Part shown: positions 33,589 through 41,336 of the stretch, one piece after another
How the letters are laid out: each line of letters begins with the position of its first letter
How positions within the stretch are numbered: position 1 is the first letter of the stretch
Origin: CAVYWD01 sp963772225
GTDB lineage: Bacteria > Myxococcota > Myxococcia > Myxococcales > UBA5297
NCBI GenBank assembly: GCA_963772225.1
Contig: CAVYWD010000001.1
Span: 868,001-932,000 of the forward strand
Length of the DNA: 64,000 bases
Direction of reading: 5' to 3'
Notes under the pieces: model-generated
What the model saw: only the letters and a program-made list of their open reading frames with translations
Told to the model about the DNA's origin: nothing
Database searches by the model: none
Program-made: the position numbers and the translations under genes

Positions 33589-34752
33589 ATGGCGGAGATT
33601 GCAATCGTCGCGGGCGTGCGCACGCCGTTCGGCCGCGCCGTGAAGGGCGTGCTCAAGGACACGCGGCCGGAGGACTTCGCGGCGCCGCTCATCCCGGAGC
33701 TGCTCCGGCGGGTGCCCCAGGTGAAGCCGTCCGACGTGGAGGACGTGATCCTCGGGTGCGCCATGCCCGAGGGCGAGCAAGGGCTCAACCTGGCGCGCAT
33801 CGTCGGCCTCCTGGGCGGCCTGCCGGTCGAGGTCCCGGCCATGACCGTCAACCGCTTCTGCTCGTCGGGGCTGCAGGCCATCTCGCTGGCGGCCGGGCGC
33901 ATGGCCTTCGGGGAGATCGACGTCGCCATCGCCGGCGGTGTGGAGAGCATGTCGCTCGTCCCCATGGGCGGAAACAAGATGACCGTCAACCCGGGCCTCG
34001 CCGACAGGTGGCCCGAGGTCTACGTGCCCATGGGCATCACCGCCGAGACGGTGGCGAAGCGCTTCGAGGTGAGCCGGGGGGAGCAGGACCAGTTCGCGCT
34101 CGAGAGCCACCAGAAGGCGGTGGCGGCGCAGAAGGCGGGCCGGTTCCAGGGCGAGCTCCTCCCCATCGACGCCGTCGGCTGGAGCGCGGACGGGAAGAAG
34201 TCCGTCCGCGTCGAGCAGGACGAGATGCCGCGGGCCGATAGTTCGCTGGAGAAGCTCGCGTCCTTGAAGCCCGCCTTCGACCCCAAGGGCAGCGTCACCG
34301 CCGGCAACAGCTCGCCCCTCACCGACGGCGCGGCGATGGTGCTCCTGATGACGCGGTCCGAAGCGGAGCGGCGCGGGGTCAAGCCGCTCGGCTACCTGCG
34401 GCACTTCACCGCCAAGGGCGTGCCCCCGGAGATCATGGGCATCGGCCCGGTGCCGGCCATTCGCGCCCTGCTCGACAAAGCCCGGCTCTCCGTCAAGGAC
34501 ATCGACCTCTTCGAGGTGAATGAGGCGTTCGCGTCGCAGGCGGCCTACTGCGCGCGGGAGCTCGAGCTCCCCAGGGACCGGCTCAACGTGAACGGCGGGG
34601 CCATCGCCATCGGCCACCCACTGGGCGCGACCGGCGCGCGGCAGGTCATCACCGTCCTCAACGAGCTCGCCCGCCGCGGCGACCGATACGGCGTCTGCGC
34701 CATGTGCATCGGCGGCGGGATGGGCGCGGCGGCGCTCGTGGAGCGGGCGTAG
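33589..34752 (+). CDS. fadA: Acetyl-CoA C-acyltransferase (thiolase, FadA-like)
   Basis: 387 residues, the usual thiolase length. The nucleophilic Cys is C91 (NRFCSSGLQAIS), with H343 (AIGHPLGATGAR) and the second Cys C373 (CAMCIGGGMGAA). Other conserved segments: GVRTPFGR at the N-terminus, GGVESMSLVPMGG and NEAFASQAA. It cleaves 3-ketoacyl-CoA to acetyl-CoA and a shortened acyl-CoA, completing the cycle begun by the upstream dehydrogenase/hydratase. A broad-specificity degradative thiolase fits the context better than a biosynthetic acetoacetyl-CoA thiolase. Confidence 0.95.
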   Translation: MAEIAIVAGVRTPFGRAVKGVLKDTRPEDFAAPLIPELLRRVPQVKPSDVEDVILGCAMPEGEQGLNLARIVGLLGGLPVEVPAMTVNRFCSSGLQAISLAAGRMAFGEIDVAIAGGVESMSLVPMGGNKMTVNPGLADRWPEVYVPMGITAETVAKRFEVSRGEQDQFALESHQKAVAAQKAGRFQGELLPIDAVGWSADGKKSVRVEQDEMPRADSSLEKLASLKPAFDPKGSVTAGNSSPLTDGAAMVLLMTRSEAERRGVKPLGYLRHFTAKGVPPEIMGIGPVPAIRALLDKARLSVKDIDLFEVNEAFASQAAYCARELELPRDRLNVNGGAIAIGHPLGATGARQVITVLNELARRGDRYGVCAMCIGGGMGAAALVERA

Positions 34753-34807
34753 ACCGGCACGGTCCCCCCGGCGTTCCCGCGACGCGCCGCGTGCGATACT
34801 CCGACCC

Positions 34808-35917
34808 ATGCTCATTCCCCTCCTCGCCCTGGTGCTCGCCGCGGGTCCGAGCAAGCTCGGGCCCGTCGTCCTCACGAACCCCTACGACCAGGGAGCCGCC
34901 GCGCTGCTCAACCATTGCCCGGCCGTCGCGGCCTATGTCGCCCCGGCCCCGTCGCTCAGCGACGCCCTCGTGACCCTGCGCAACGCCTGCCGCAACACGC
35001 AAATCGTCGTTCGCGTCGCGGTCTCCGCCAAGTACGACGTGGCCGCGGACCCGGCCGCCTCGGCGAAGAGCTTCTGGCTCACGATGCAAGGCAGCCTGGG
35101 GGGCATCCAGCCCGCGACCGTCGACTGGCTCGAGGGGCCGCACGGCTTCGACAACATCCCGGACTGGAGCAAGGACGCGACGGCCGCCGCCTGGGTCGCC
35201 ACCTTCTGGAGCAACCTCGCCGACCAGATGCACGCGAGCCAGTTCACCCCGCTCGTGGGCTCCATCCCCAGCGGTGCGCCGGCGCTGAACGGGGAGATCT
35301 CCGCGGGCTCGACCAACCTGTTCAAGCCCATCGCGGAGGCGATGGCGAAGAAGACCTACTTATGGGGCTGGAGCTATCAGGCTTATTCGCCCACTTTGAA
35401 GGAGAGCGCCCCCTTGGAAGCGGCGACCTCCCTGCGCTACCGCGCCATCCATGACGAGTGCGCGCTGGGCTCCACGCCCCTCGTGTTGACCGAGGCGGGC
35501 GAAGGCCCCACCACCGGCTGGAAGGCGGCGGCGACTCCCGGCGCGACCTACCTCGCTTGGCTGGAGTGGTTCGATGGCCAGCTCTACCTCGACCCCTATG
35601 TCCAAGGCGCGGCGCTCTTCCAGCTCGGCAACCAGGGCACCTACGAGAGCTTCGACTTGTCGGCGCTCTCCAGCGACCTCGGACAGTGGATCCAATCGGC
35701 GGCCTTTCCCGATGCGGGCCTCGTCGACGGCGGCCCGCGCGACGCCGGAGGCGGCGACGGCGGGTCCAGCGGCGGTGGCGGCTCGGGCAACACCGGCGTC
35801 CCGTCGGGCTCGGGCTACGAGCTCCCGGCGAAGAGCTGCGGCTGCTCCGGCGCGGGGGCGGCCGCGGCGCCGATGGCGGCCCTCGCCGCCCTGGCCCTTC
35901 GACGGCGTCGCGGATAG
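34808..35917 (+). CDS. Secreted MYXO-CTERM protein, glycosidase-like
   Basis: 369 residues. A short hydrophobic N-terminus (LIPLLALVLAAG) acts as signal peptide. The body (about 15-300) has the alternating pattern of a TIM-barrel glycoside hydrolase (VVLTNPYDQG, VDWLEGPHGFDNIPDW, YLWGWSYQAY, LVLTEAGEG, ALFQLGNQGTYESF); the Glu in LVLTEAG could be a nucleophile, but no family was assigned with certainty. A Gly/Asp/Ser-rich linker (about 305-335) leads to the tail: CGCSG, an Ala/Leu-rich helix and RRRRG. That is the MYXO-CTERM layout, which marks surface anchoring or rhombosortase-type processing in Myxococcota and is a strong taxonomic clue. Confidence 0.78.
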   Translation: MLIPLLALVLAAGPSKLGPVVLTNPYDQGAAALLNHCPAVAAYVAPAPSLSDALVTLRNACRNTQIVVRVAVSAKYDVAADPAASAKSFWLTMQGSLGGIQPATVDWLEGPHGFDNIPDWSKDATAAAWVATFWSNLADQMHASQFTPLVGSIPSGAPALNGEISAGSTNLFKPIAEAMAKKTYLWGWSYQAYSPTLKESAPLEAATSLRYRAIHDECALGSTPLVLTEAGEGPTTGWKAAATPGATYLAWLEWFDGQLYLDPYVQGAALFQLGNQGTYESFDLSALSSDLGQWIQSAAFPDAGLVDGGPRDAGGGDGGSSGGGGSGNTGVPSGSGYELPAKSCGCSGAGAAAAPMAALAALALRRRRG

Positions 35918-35971
35918 TCGATTTCGAAATTCCCGGGCGAAATTTCCGCTGGTTCCTCAAGGAGGAGTGGC

Positions 35972-37045
35972 ATGCCGCAGCTCTTCGACCCCCTCCCGCT
36001 GCGCTCGGTCTCGCTGCGCAATCGCATCGCCGTTTCGCCGATGTGCCAGTACTCGGCCGAGGACGGCGTGCCGAACGACTGGCACCTGGTCCACCTGGGC
36101 GCGCGCGCCGTGGGCGGGGCCGGCCTGGTCTTCACCGAGGCGACGGCGGTGGAGCCTCGGGGCCGCATTAGCGCGGCTGACACCGGCCTCTGGAACGACC
36201 GACAGGCGGAGGCTTGGGCGCGCGTCGCGCACTTCGTCGCCGCGCAGGGCGCCGCCCCCGGCATCCAGCTGGCGCATGCCGGGCGCAAGGCGTCCTCCGC
36301 GCGCCCCTGGCAGGGCGGCGGCCCGGTGGCGCCCGAGAGCGGGGGCTGGGAGACCGTGGCCCCGTCGGCGCTCCCCTTCGCCCCCGGCTATTCCGCCCCG
36401 CGCGCCCTCACCATCGGCGAGATAAGCCCCCTGGTGCGCGCCTTTCGAGCCGCCGCCGCGCGGGCCAGGGACGCCGGCTTCCAGACGGTGGAGATCCACG
36501 CGGCCCACGGATACCTGCTCCACCAGTTCCTCTCGCCGCTGACCAACCTGCGCTCGGACGTGTTCGGCGGCAGCTTCGAGAACCGGACCCGGCTGCTCCT
36601 CCAGGTCGTCGAGGCCGTCCGCGGCGAGTGGCCCGAGAAGCTCCCGCTCTTCGTGCGGCTTTCCACGACTGACTGGGTCCCCGGCGGGTGGGACGTCGAG
36701 CAGTCCATCGAGCTGGCGCGCGCCCTGAAGAAATGCGCGGTCGACGTGGTCGACTGCTCGTCGGGGGGCGCGGTGCCGGACGCGAAGGTCCCCATGGCGC
36801 CCGGCTACCAGGTGCCTGCCGCCGAGCGGGTGCGCCGCGACGCCCAGATCGCCACCATGGCCGTCGGCCTCATCACCGACCCCCAGCTGGCGGACCGCAT
36901 CATCCGCGAGGGCCAGGCCGACCTGGTGGCCCTGGGGCGCGAGGAGCTGCGCGATCCGCACTTCCCGCTGCACGCTGCGAAAGCGCTCGGCGCGACCTGC
37001 GTCTGGCCGCCGCAGTACCTGCGGGCCAAGCCCTCACCAGCCTGA
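35972..37045 (+). CDS. Old yellow enzyme, NADPH-dependent flavin oxidoreductase (YqjM-like)
   Basis: 357 residues, FMN-binding TIM barrel. It is of the YqjM/NamA class: LFDPLPLRSVSLRNRIAVSPMCQYSAEDG with the thermophilic-like Cys in MCQY, WHLVHLGARAVGGAGLVFTEATAV, IQLAHAGRKAS (active-site H/N region), VEIHAAHGYLLHQFLSPLTN, then RLSTTDW, VGLITDPQLAD and DLVALGREELRDPHFPL. It reduces activated C=C bonds of enones and related electrophiles and is often linked to detoxification or redox stress. GGAG lies upstream of the ATG. A hairpin with a T-run 60 bases after the stop probably ends its transcript. Confidence 0.93.
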   Translation: MPQLFDPLPLRSVSLRNRIAVSPMCQYSAEDGVPNDWHLVHLGARAVGGAGLVFTEATAVEPRGRISAADTGLWNDRQAEAWARVAHFVAAQGAAPGIQLAHAGRKASSARPWQGGGPVAPESGGWETVAPSALPFAPGYSAPRALTIGEISPLVRAFRAAAARARDAGFQTVEIHAAHGYLLHQFLSPLTNLRSDVFGGSFENRTRLLLQVVEAVRGEWPEKLPLFVRLSTTDWVPGGWDVEQSIELARALKKCAVDVVDCSSGGAVPDAKVPMAPGYQVPAAERVRRDAQIATMAVGLITDPQLADRIIREGQADLVALGREELRDPHFPLHAAKALGATCVWPPQYLRAKPSPA

Positions 37046-37105
37046 TCGTTTGACGTCCAAACAGGCGACCTGTGGCGCGCGCTCCTACTTTGCGTCGCCC
37101 GATCA

Positions 37106-37132
37106 GCGGGTGCGCCCGCGAGGGCATTTTTT
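37106..37132 (+). terminator. Probable rho-independent terminator after old yellow enzyme gene
   Basis: GCGGG-TGCG-CCCGC stem-loop followed by GAGGGCATTTTTT. The stem is short and the T-run is separated from it by six bases, so the call is tentative. Confidence 0.4.
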
Positions 37133-37194
37133 GACCCGGGCGCCTGTCCTTGAACGTCCTATCTTTTCGTCGGCACACCAACCAAGGTCCCTTC

Positions 37195-37920
37195 ATGCCC
37201 TTGCTGGTCTCCTCTCCGCTCCGCGCTACCGCTGCGTCTTGGGCCAGGACCCTGCTCGCCGCAGCCTGCCTAGGCGCGCCCCTGACCGCGCGCCCGGCGC
37301 CGGCTTCCGAGCCCGGGCTCCTCACCGAGTCTTCCACGGGCGCCCGCTTCCTGAGCGAGCGCACGGTGGGCGGCATCACCTATCGGTGTCTGGGGGCGAG
37401 CTCCAAGAAGGTGTTCACCTTCTCCATCTATGCGGTGGCTTTCTGCATGGAGGCCACGCAGGCCGAGGCGGCCGTCAGCGCCTACGTGCGGCTCGCCCAC
37501 CCCGACCGCGAAGGCGAGTCCCTGGCGAAGGAGCTCGCCTCCGACCAGCAGTTCTTCGAGCTCTTGAGCGACGCGCCCGGGGAGAAGCTCATCGAGCTCC
37601 ACTTCCTGCGCGACGTCCCGCGCGACCGCTTGGCCCGCTCGCTCCGCAAGAGCCTAGAGAAGTACGTGGCCCAGCGCGACGCCGACCGGATCGCCTCCTC
37701 GGTGAGCGACGATGTCCCCCGCGGCGCGGTCGCCCTGCTGCGCACGAGCGGCTCCTCGCTCGTCCTGGAGCTCGCCGGGCACGGCTTGGCGTTCGAGAAC
37801 GAGCCGGCGCTGGCCCGGGGCCTGTTCCGAATCTGGCTGGGAAAAGAGAGCGCCACGCCCGGGCTCAAGGCCTCCATCGCCCGGGCGGTCGCGACGCCCG
37901 CCCCCTCGGCAACCCCTTGA
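37195..37920 (+). CDS. Exported chalcone-isomerase-like domain protein
   Basis: 241 residues. The signal peptide is about 1-35 (SWARTLLAAACLGAPLTARPAPA). The mature part is a chalcone isomerase-like domain: FLSERTVGGITYRCLGASSKKVFTFSIYAVAFCMEA, AKELASDQQFFELLSDAPGEKLIELHFLRDVPRDRLARSLRKSLE, VPRGAVALLRTSG, LARGLFRIWLGKESATPGLKASIARAV. Bacterial members of this fold are mostly uncharacterised, and some bind lipids or fatty acids rather than flavonoids. The signal peptide places it in the periplasm or outside. ATG 37195 is preferred over an in-frame TTG at 37150. Confidence 0.75.
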   Translation: MPLLVSSPLRATAASWARTLLAAACLGAPLTARPAPASEPGLLTESSTGARFLSERTVGGITYRCLGASSKKVFTFSIYAVAFCMEATQAEAAVSAYVRLAHPDREGESLAKELASDQQFFELLSDAPGEKLIELHFLRDVPRDRLARSLRKSLEKYVAQRDADRIASSVSDDVPRGAVALLRTSGSSLVLELAGHGLAFENEPALARGLFRIWLGKESATPGLKASIARAVATPAPSATP

Positions 37921-38103
37921 CAGCCCGGGAGTTTTCTGCGAGTGTCGCGCGCTCTTTTCAGCCGGGACTCGCGGTATAAGCTCCCGGACGCAAAGGGATT
38001 TCTCGCCGCGGGTCCGCCTGAGTTCGAGGGCGCCCCCGGCTTCTCTGCGGCATCAGCGATTGGACTTTGGCGCTGACGGCGGCAGCCATCGGAGGCAGTG
38101 ACC

Positions 38104-38847
38104 ATGAGCATCGAGTTGTCGGCGACCGTTCGCAAGGAAGCGGGCAAGGGCCCGTCGCGGCGCCTGCGCGCCCTGAAGCAGATCCCCGCGGTCCTCTACG
38201 GGCCCCACACCGAGAAGCCGCTCCACCTGGCGGTGGACCCCCTCGCCCTGAAGGCGGCCATCAGCACCCCGAAGCGGCTCAACACCATCCTCACCCTGAA
38301 GCTCGACGAGGGCGGCGACCGGACGGTGCTCCTCAAGGAGTACCAGACCGACATCGTCAGCCACGCGCTCCTCCACGCCGACTTCATGGAAGTGCGGATG
38401 GACGAAAAGGTGCTCGTCAAGATCCCGCTCGCCTACGTGGGCGTGCCGGTCGGCGTCACCGAGGGCGGCATCCTCCAGACGATGCGCCGCGAGCTCGAGG
38501 TGCTGGCGACCCCGACGAACATCCCCGAGAAAATCGATGTCGACGTGGCCAACCTCAAAGTCGGCGGCTCGCTCCACGTCAAGGACGTGAAGTTCCCCGA
38601 GGGCGTCACTGCCAAGTTCCAGGTGAACTTCGCCATCGCTGCCGTGGTCGCGCCCGAGAAGGAAGAGGTCGTGGTGGCAGCTCCGGAGGCGGCGGCAGTG
38701 GCGGGCGCGGCTCCTGCGGCGGGTGCAGCTCCTGCGGCGGGCGCTGCGGCTCCGGCGGCGGGCGCTGCGGCAGCAGCCCCAGCGGCCCCAGCCAAGAAAG
38801 AGCCGGGTAAGAAAGAGCCGGGTAAGAAGGAGCCGGCCAAGAAGTAG
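38104..38847 (+). CDS. rplY: 50S ribosomal protein L25/Ctc family
   Basis: 247 residues; GGAGG lies 8 nt before ATG 38104. The N-terminal L25 5S rRNA-binding domain is about 1-95 (IELSATVRKEAGKGPSRRLRALKQIPAVLYG) and the C-terminal TL5-type beta domain about 96-185 (IPLAYVGVPVGVTEGGILQTMRRELEVLATPTNIPEKIDVDV). A low-complexity tail of Ala/Pro repeats then GKKEP repeats (about 195-247) is basic and probably disordered. It starts the conserved block rplY-pth-rpsF-rpsR-rplI-dnaB. The usual upstream neighbour prs is absent here. Confidence 0.95.
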   Translation: MSIELSATVRKEAGKGPSRRLRALKQIPAVLYGPHTEKPLHLAVDPLALKAAISTPKRLNTILTLKLDEGGDRTVLLKEYQTDIVSHALLHADFMEVRMDEKVLVKIPLAYVGVPVGVTEGGILQTMRRELEVLATPTNIPEKIDVDVANLKVGGSLHVKDVKFPEGVTAKFQVNFAIAAVVAPEKEEVVVAAPEAAAVAGAAPAAGAAPAAGAAAPAAGAAAAAPAAPAKKEPGKKEPGKKEPAKK

Positions 38848-38912
38848 CCGGCCTTGCCGAAAGCTCGAGCGCCCGGCGCGGCAACGGCCGGGCGCTTCAG
38901 GCTCGAGACGCC

Positions 38913-39536
38913 ATGAAGCTCATCGTCGGCCTGGGGAACCCTGGGCGCCAATACCAGGGAACCCGTCACAACGTCGGTTTTCGGGTCGTCGACGAGCTCG
39001 CCCGGAAGGCCCGCATTTCCCTCTCCAGCAACAAATTCGAGGGCGAGTACGGACAGGGCACGCTGGCGGGCGCCAAGGCGGCGCTCCTCAAGCCGCAGAC
39101 GTACATGAACCTCTCCGGTGATTCGGTGGGACCGGCGGCCAGGTTCTACAAGGTCGAGCCCGAGGACCTCATCGTGGTGCACGACGAGCTCGACCTGCCC
39201 TTCGGCCGCCTGCAGCTCAAGAAGGGCGGCGGAACCGGCGGTCACAACGGCCTCAACTCCATCGTCGAGAGGCTGGGGAGCAACGAGTTCATCCGGCTGC
39301 GCGTGGGCATCGGCAAGCCGGAGTCGAAGGAGCGGGTCGTCGGACACGTGCTCGGCGGCTTTGCGCAGAGCGAGGCCTTGCAGCTCGAGGAGCTGACGGC
39401 CAAGGCAGTGGAGGCCATCGAGGCCATCCTCGCCAAGGGGCTGCAGAAGGCGATGAACGAGTTCAACTCCAGGTCGGGAGCGCAGCCAAGCGGCATCCCT
39501 GAGAGTCAGCAACCGAAGGGAGCCAACCGAAAGTAG
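38913..39536 (+). CDS. pth: Peptidyl-tRNA hydrolase
   Basis: 207 residues. It recycles peptidyl-tRNA released prematurely from ribosomes. Conserved residues: N9 in VGLGNPGRQYQGTRHNVGF with the catalytic His in RHNVG, KPQTYMNLSGDSV, HDELDLPFG and GGGTGGHNGLNSI. About 20 extra C-terminal residues (QPSGIPESQQPKGANRK) exceed the usual length of about 190. Located 65 bp after rplY, in the order common to many bacteria. Confidence 0.96.
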   Translation: MKLIVGLGNPGRQYQGTRHNVGFRVVDELARKARISLSSNKFEGEYGQGTLAGAKAALLKPQTYMNLSGDSVGPAARFYKVEPEDLIVVHDELDLPFGRLQLKKGGGTGGHNGLNSIVERLGSNEFIRLRVGIGKPESKERVVGHVLGGFAQSEALQLEELTAKAVEAIEAILAKGLQKAMNEFNSRSGAQPSGIPESQQPKGANRK

Positions 39537-39538
39537 CG

Positions 39539-39597
39539 CGAGCCCTGGGCCGCGCCCTCGTGGCGAGCTTCTCCACGAAGGCGCGGCCGAGGGCTCG
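39539..39597. other. Long hairpin between pth and rpsF
   Basis: CGAGCCCT, GGCCGCGCC and TCGTGG pair with CCACGA, GGCGCGGCC and AGGGCTCG across a 9-nt loop: about 24 bp with only minor mismatches. No T-run follows. It starts 2 bp after the pth stop, so it could stabilise the pth message 3' end or act as an attenuator ahead of the ribosomal-protein operon. Confidence 0.55.
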
Positions 39598-39662
39598 GGG
39601 CAACCGGAGCACCTCGATCGGCGGCCGCTCGCATGGGGCGAGAAGGGCCGGCGAGCTCCTCG

Positions 39663-39697
39663 CCGCGGGGCGGACGAAGTCGAATGAGAACCCGCGG
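39663..39697 (+). promoter_or_regulatory. Leader hairpin upstream of rpsF, candidate S6:S18 site
   Basis: CCGCGGG and CCCGCGG form a perfect 7-bp stem around a 21-nt loop, 37 bases before the rpsF start. Many bacteria autoregulate rpsF-rpsR through an S6:S18-binding leader hairpin. Position and form fit; the diagnostic internal-loop motif could not be confirmed by eye. Confidence 0.3.
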
Positions 39698-39734
39698 CTC
39701 GAGCAGCACTGAACCGAGAGGAGAAGGAAAGACC

Positions 39735-40307
39735 ATGGCAGAGACTCAAGAGGCCGCGGGCGCACCCCCGGCCAGCGCCGCAGGGAAGATTCGCGTGCGC
39801 GAGTACGAGACGGTGTTCCTGGTCAAGCCGGACCTGACCGACGAGACCGTCGACAAGCTGAAGGAGCGCCTGCGCTCCGTGGTGGGCCGCGAGGGCGGCA
39901 AGGTGCTCAAGTTCACGCACTGGGGCAAAAAGAAGACCGCCTTCGCGGTGCAGAAGCAGCTGCGCGCCGTCTACGTGCACATGAGCTACCTGGGCAACCC
40001 GGGCATCGTCGCCGAGGTGGAGCGCAACTTGGCCATCTCCGAGGACGTGACCAAGTACCTGAGCCAGCACCTGGCCAGCGACGTCGACCCCGACTCGCGC
40101 CCGGTGGAGGCCGATGTGAAGCTCGCGGGGGACGCTGATGAGCGCGCTCGCCCGGAGCGCGAGGGAGTCGAGGGCGAGCGCGGCGGCGACCGGCCCGAGC
40201 GCGGCGACCGCGGCGATCGTCCCGATCGCGGCGATCGTCCCGAGCGCAGCGAGCGGCCCGAGCGCAGCGACCGTCCAGAGCGCGAGGACCCGGGCCGGAG
40301 CGCTTGA
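39735..40307 (+). CDS. rpsF: 30S ribosomal protein S6 with charged C-terminal extension
   Basis: 190 residues against the usual 95-135. The S6 domain is about 18-112: REYETVFLVKPDLTDETVDKLKERL, LKFTHWGKKKTAFAVQKQLRAVYVHMSYLG, VERNLAISEDVTKYL. From about 120 a highly charged tail is built from DRPER, GDRGD, SERPE and similar units. S6 binds S18 on the 30S platform. The neighbouring S18 carries a similar Gly-Asp-Arg repeat at its N-terminus, an unusual pairing. The ATG at 39735 follows GAGGAGAAGGAAAG. First gene of rpsF-rpsR-rplI. Confidence 0.95.
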   Translation: MAETQEAAGAPPASAAGKIRVREYETVFLVKPDLTDETVDKLKERLRSVVGREGGKVLKFTHWGKKKTAFAVQKQLRAVYVHMSYLGNPGIVAEVERNLAISEDVTKYLSQHLASDVDPDSRPVEADVKLAGDADERARPEREGVEGERGGDRPERGDRGDRPDRGDRPERSERPERSDRPEREDPGRSA

Positions 40308-40376
40308 GGCGCACCGGATTCCCGCTTCAGCTCCTAAGGAATGACTTTCGAGAATTCTCAGAATACGAGGTCTGCA

Positions 40377-40727
40377 ATGGCAAGGATTGAAGGTGCGGCC
40401 GCCCCCCACGGCGGCGGCGACCGCGGCGATCGCGGTGACCGGGGCGATCGCGGAGATCGCGGCGACCGGGGCGGGCGCGACAGCGACGGCGGAGGCCGCG
40501 GTGGCCGAGGCTTTGGCCGGCGCAAGGTCTGCCGCTTTTGCGCGGAGAAGGGCCTGAAGGTCGACTACAAGGACGCCAACACGCTCAAGTATTACGTGAC
40601 CGAGCGCGGCAAGATCATCCCCCGCCGCATCAGCGGGAATTGCGCCAAGCACCAGCGTCAGGTCGCCATCGCCATCAAGCGCGCGCGCATGGTGGCCCTG
40701 CTCCCGTACACCGTGTTGCACGCGTAA
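40377..40727 (+). CDS. rpsR: 30S ribosomal protein S18 with GDR-repeat N-terminus
   Basis: 116 residues from ATG 40377 (GAGG 6 nt upstream; an ATG at 40341 has no spaced ribosome site). After about 12 residues comes a run of six GDR units, then GGRGGRGFGRRK and the S18 domain (about 50-116): KVCRFCAEKGLKVDYKDANTLKYYVTERGKIIPRRISG, CAKHQRQVAIAIKRARMVALLPY. Two CxxC-like cysteines (CRFC) plus later Cys/His suggest the zinc-binding form. Ribosome assembly partner of S6. Confidence 0.95.
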   Translation: MARIEGAAAPHGGGDRGDRGDRGDRGDRGDRGGRDSDGGGRGGRGFGRRKVCRFCAEKGLKVDYKDANTLKYYVTERGKIIPRRISGNCAKHQRQVAIAIKRARMVALLPYTVLHA

Positions 40728-40738
40728 AGGAGACGCCC

Positions 40739-41185
40739 ATGAAGGTCATTCTGCGAGAAGACATCCAGGGCCTGGGCCGCTCCGGCGAGATGGTGGAGGT
40801 GCGCGAAGGCTACGGCCGCAACTTCCTCCTGCCTCGCAAGGCGGCCGTCCTGGCCAACGAGCGCAACCTGAAGCAGCTCGATCACGACAAGCGCGTCATC
40901 TCGGCGCGGCAGGCCAAGCTGAAGGCTGCGGCGGGCGACGTCGCGGCGGTGCTCCACAAGACCGACGTGAAGATCGCCCGGAAGGTCGGCGAGCAGGACA
41001 AGCTGTTCGGCTCGGTCACCGCGCTGGACATCGCCGAGGCGCTCAACGCCAAGGGCGTGAAGATCGACCGGCGGGCCATCGTTTTGCCGGATCCCATCCG
41101 CACCGTCGGCACGTTCGAAGTGGACGTGAAGCTGCATCACGACGTGGTGGGCAAGGTCAAGGTCGAGGTCGTCCCCGAGGCCTAA
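40739..41185 (+). CDS. rplI: 50S ribosomal protein L9
   Basis: 148 residues, standard length. The N-terminal rRNA-binding domain has MKVILREDIQGLGRSGEMVEVREGYGRNFLLPRKAAVLA, then the long connecting helix (about 45-75) and the C-terminal domain with KLFGSVTALDIAEALNAKGVKIDRRAI and TVGTFEVDVKLHHDV. AAAGGAG lies 6 nt upstream. It ends the ribosomal part of the block; a strong terminator follows about 57 bp later, so dnaB is likely transcribed separately. Confidence 0.97.
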   Translation: MKVILREDIQGLGRSGEMVEVREGYGRNFLLPRKAAVLANERNLKQLDHDKRVISARQAKLKAAAGDVAAVLHKTDVKIARKVGEQDKLFGSVTALDIAEALNAKGVKIDRRAIVLPDPIRTVGTFEVDVKLHHDVVGKVKVEVVPEA

Positions 41186-41241
41186 AGCCCTTCGACGGCC
41201 TGCGCGCCGTCGTCGGTCAGATCCATCGGAAGCATCGTTCG

Positions 41242-41280
41242 GAGCCGGCGCCTCTTCTTGGGGCGCCGGCTCTCTCGTTT
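41242..41280 (+). terminator. Rho-independent terminator after rplI
   Basis: Perfect 11-bp stem GAGCCGGCGCC / GGCGCCGGCTC with a 9-nt loop, followed by TCTCGTTTT. Placed between rplI and dnaB. Confidence 0.75.
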
Positions 41281-41336
41281 TCTGCCAGCTTCTGTAGAAT
41301 CGACGGCACTCCCTCGCCGAAGGCACTCGCCCCGCC

